Origin: an uncultured bacterium | Lineage (GTDB): Bacteria > Pseudomonadota > Alphaproteobacteria > SP197 | Direction of reading: 5' to 3' | NCBI GenBank assembly: GCA_938014945.1 | Contig: CALLQH010000308.1 | Location: forward strand, 1-14,210 | DNA: 14,210 nt | Part shown: positions 13,336 to 14,210 of the stretch, one piece after another | Layout of the letters: the number at the start of each line of letters is the position of its first letter | Numbering within the stretch: the first letter of the stretch is position 1 | Position numbers and translations under genes: made by a program | The notes under the pieces: model-generated | The model's input: the letters and a program-made list of their open reading frames with translations, nothing else | What the model was told of the DNA's origin: nothing | Databases searched by the model: none

Positions 13336-14210
13336 CTACCAGCGCAGAAGCGGCATCACTCCGGCGGGGCGCACCCCGTGCTCGGCGCAGGCCGCGAGAA
13401 CCCGATCTTGCGGCGGCGGCGCCTCGGGCGCCACACCCCAGAAATGGGCGGGCAGGCCGCCGGTGATCCAGACCGCGTCGATGCCGGCGTTGTGGGCGCC
13501 CAGGATATCGGTCTCGATGCCGTCGCCCACCGCCAGAACGCGGTCGGGCGCGATGCCGCCCATGAGGGCCAGGCTGCGCCGGTACACCGCCGGATAGGGC
13601 TTGCCCTCCTGGCGCATCTCGCCGCCGCGCGCGGCGTAGTCGAGCGCGATGGCCCCGGCGCAGATCTGGCGCACCGGCCCGCGCAACACGAAACGGTCCG
13701 GGTTGGCCGAGGCCATGGGCAGGCCCCGGTCGAGGCAGCTCTGAGTCTCCGCGGCGAAGGATTCCAGCGTGTCGCCGCCGTCGCGGATACCGCAGCAGAG
13801 AACGAAATCGGCCTCTTCCAGCGTCGCGGCGCGGCGGAAGCGCAGGCCCTCCAGCAGGTTGGCGTCCCGCTCGGTGCCGATGTGGTGGAAGCAATCGCCC
13901 AGCGCCGCGTACCAGGGGTCACTGGCATCCTCGATCTCCAGACGCAGCGCCTCGCCCGCCGTCATCACCGCGTCGTAGGCGTCGGTCGGCACGCCGAAAC
14001 CTTCCATCTGGCGGATCACCGCGTCGTTGCGCCGGGGCGCATTGGAGACGAGCACCACCCTGCCGCCCCCGGCACGGTAGCGCTGCAGGGCATCGACCGC
14101 CGCGGGATAGGCCGTGACGCCGTTGTGCAGGCAGCCCCACAGATCCACCAGCAAACCATCGTAGCGCCCGGCCAGGGCTTCGAGGCCTGCGACCAGCGGG
14201 ATCGGCTGGG
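13336..14210 (-). CDS. HAD superfamily class IIA hydrolase (TIGR01459-like), N-terminus outside the window
   Basis: About 291 residues are visible, beginning PIPLVAGLEALAGRYDGLLV, so only a short N-terminal piece is missing. The nucleophile motif reads VDLWGCLHNG (Asp at bases 14143-14145), motif II is LVSNAPRR, the lysine of motif III is in GKPYPAVYR, and motif IV is VGDGIETDILGAHNAG. The D-x-W form in place of the usual D-x-D is what I recall for the TIGR01459 subgroup of NagD-like proteins in alphaproteobacteria. A phosphatase on a small phosphorylated metabolite is likely, but the missing second aspartate makes this uncertain. The gene is immediately upstream of the molybdoenzyme: its TAG stop shares bases with that gene's ribosome site, so their translation is probably coupled. 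Confidence 0.88.
   Translation of the reverse strand, partial: QPIPLVAGLEALAGRYDGLLVDLWGCLHNGVTAYPAAVDALQRYRAGGGRVVLVSNAPRRNDAVIRQMEGFGVPTDAYDAVMTAGEALRLEIEDASDPWYAALGDCFHHIGTERDANLLEGLRFRRAATLEEADFVLCCGIRDGGDTLESFAAETQSCLDRGLPMASANPDRFVLRGPVRQICAGAIALDYAARGGEMRQEGKPYPAVYRRSLALMGGIAPDRVLAVGDGIETDILGAHNAGIDAVWITGGLPAHFWGVAPEAPPPQDRVLAACAEHGVRPAGVMPLLRW

Noticed and set aside
11231..13597. 788-residue open frame on the plus strand opposite the molybdoenzyme.
   Set aside because: It mirrors the minus-strand gene, has no recognisable domain or ribosome site, and long antisense frames are expected in GC-rich coding DNA. The minus-strand frame carries clear cysteine and pterin motifs.
1..14210. 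CRISPR arrays, insertion sequences, tRNA or rRNA genes.
   Set aside because: No spaced direct repeats, transposase-like proteins, terminal repeats or cloverleaf-like sequence with a CCA-type end were seen by eye; a dedicated search (tRNAscan, repeat finder) would settle it.

Overview
This window comes from a GC-rich bacterial chromosome. The gene content points to an alphaproteobacterium: DUF3618 and DUF4112 proteins, a COG4091-type SAF oxidoreductase, a TIGR01459-type HAD hydrolase and, most tellingly, a promoter of the form GGAAC-N16-CGTT, the signature of the alphaproteobacterial general stress sigma factor EcfG. I cannot name the genus. No tRNA, rRNA, CRISPR array, transposon or prophage was seen. 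The gene calls use third-position GC and good ribosome sites, and nothing looks recently acquired. Every gap between genes is shorter than 300 bases.

Layout. (1) Bases 1-2252, minus strand: a probable operon of an NAD(P)-dependent oxidoreductase with a C-terminal SAF domain, followed after 10 bases by aminopeptidase N, which is cut by the window edge. (2) Bases 2393-3595, plus strand: an MFS-like transporter divergent from that oxidoreductase. (3) Bases 3609-8161, minus strand: an aldo/keto reductase, a HxD...H...R oxygenase-like protein (DUF6445-like) and a 70-residue basic protein, tightly packed, then an MFS transporter of the monocarboxylate/oxalate type and an APC amino-acid permease. 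(4) Bases 8264-8893, plus strand: a Nudix hydrolase of the CoA-pyrophosphatase type. (5) Bases 8894-11229, plus strand: a compact set of five small membrane proteins. They are YqaE/Pmp3, DUF4112, a YqjD/ElaB-like protein, a holin-X/YqjE-like protein and a DUF3618 protein, closed by a strong UUCG-loop terminator. (6) Bases 11237-14210, minus strand: a HAD-IIA hydrolase (5' end cut off) coupled to a large cytoplasmic molybdopterin oxidoreductase.

The most interesting part is region 5. A perfect EcfG-type promoter (GGAAC-N16-CGTT) lies before yqaE. A one-mismatch copy with the same 16-base spacing (GCAAC-N16-CGTT) lies before the YqjD-like gene. Together with a shared terminator this suggests a cell-envelope module switched on by the general stress response. 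Two inverted repeats, one in the first leader and one straddling the second -10 box, could add further control. The rest of the window looks like ordinary metabolism and transport, though the substrates of the oxygenase-like protein, the molybdoenzyme and the SAF oxidoreductase are open.
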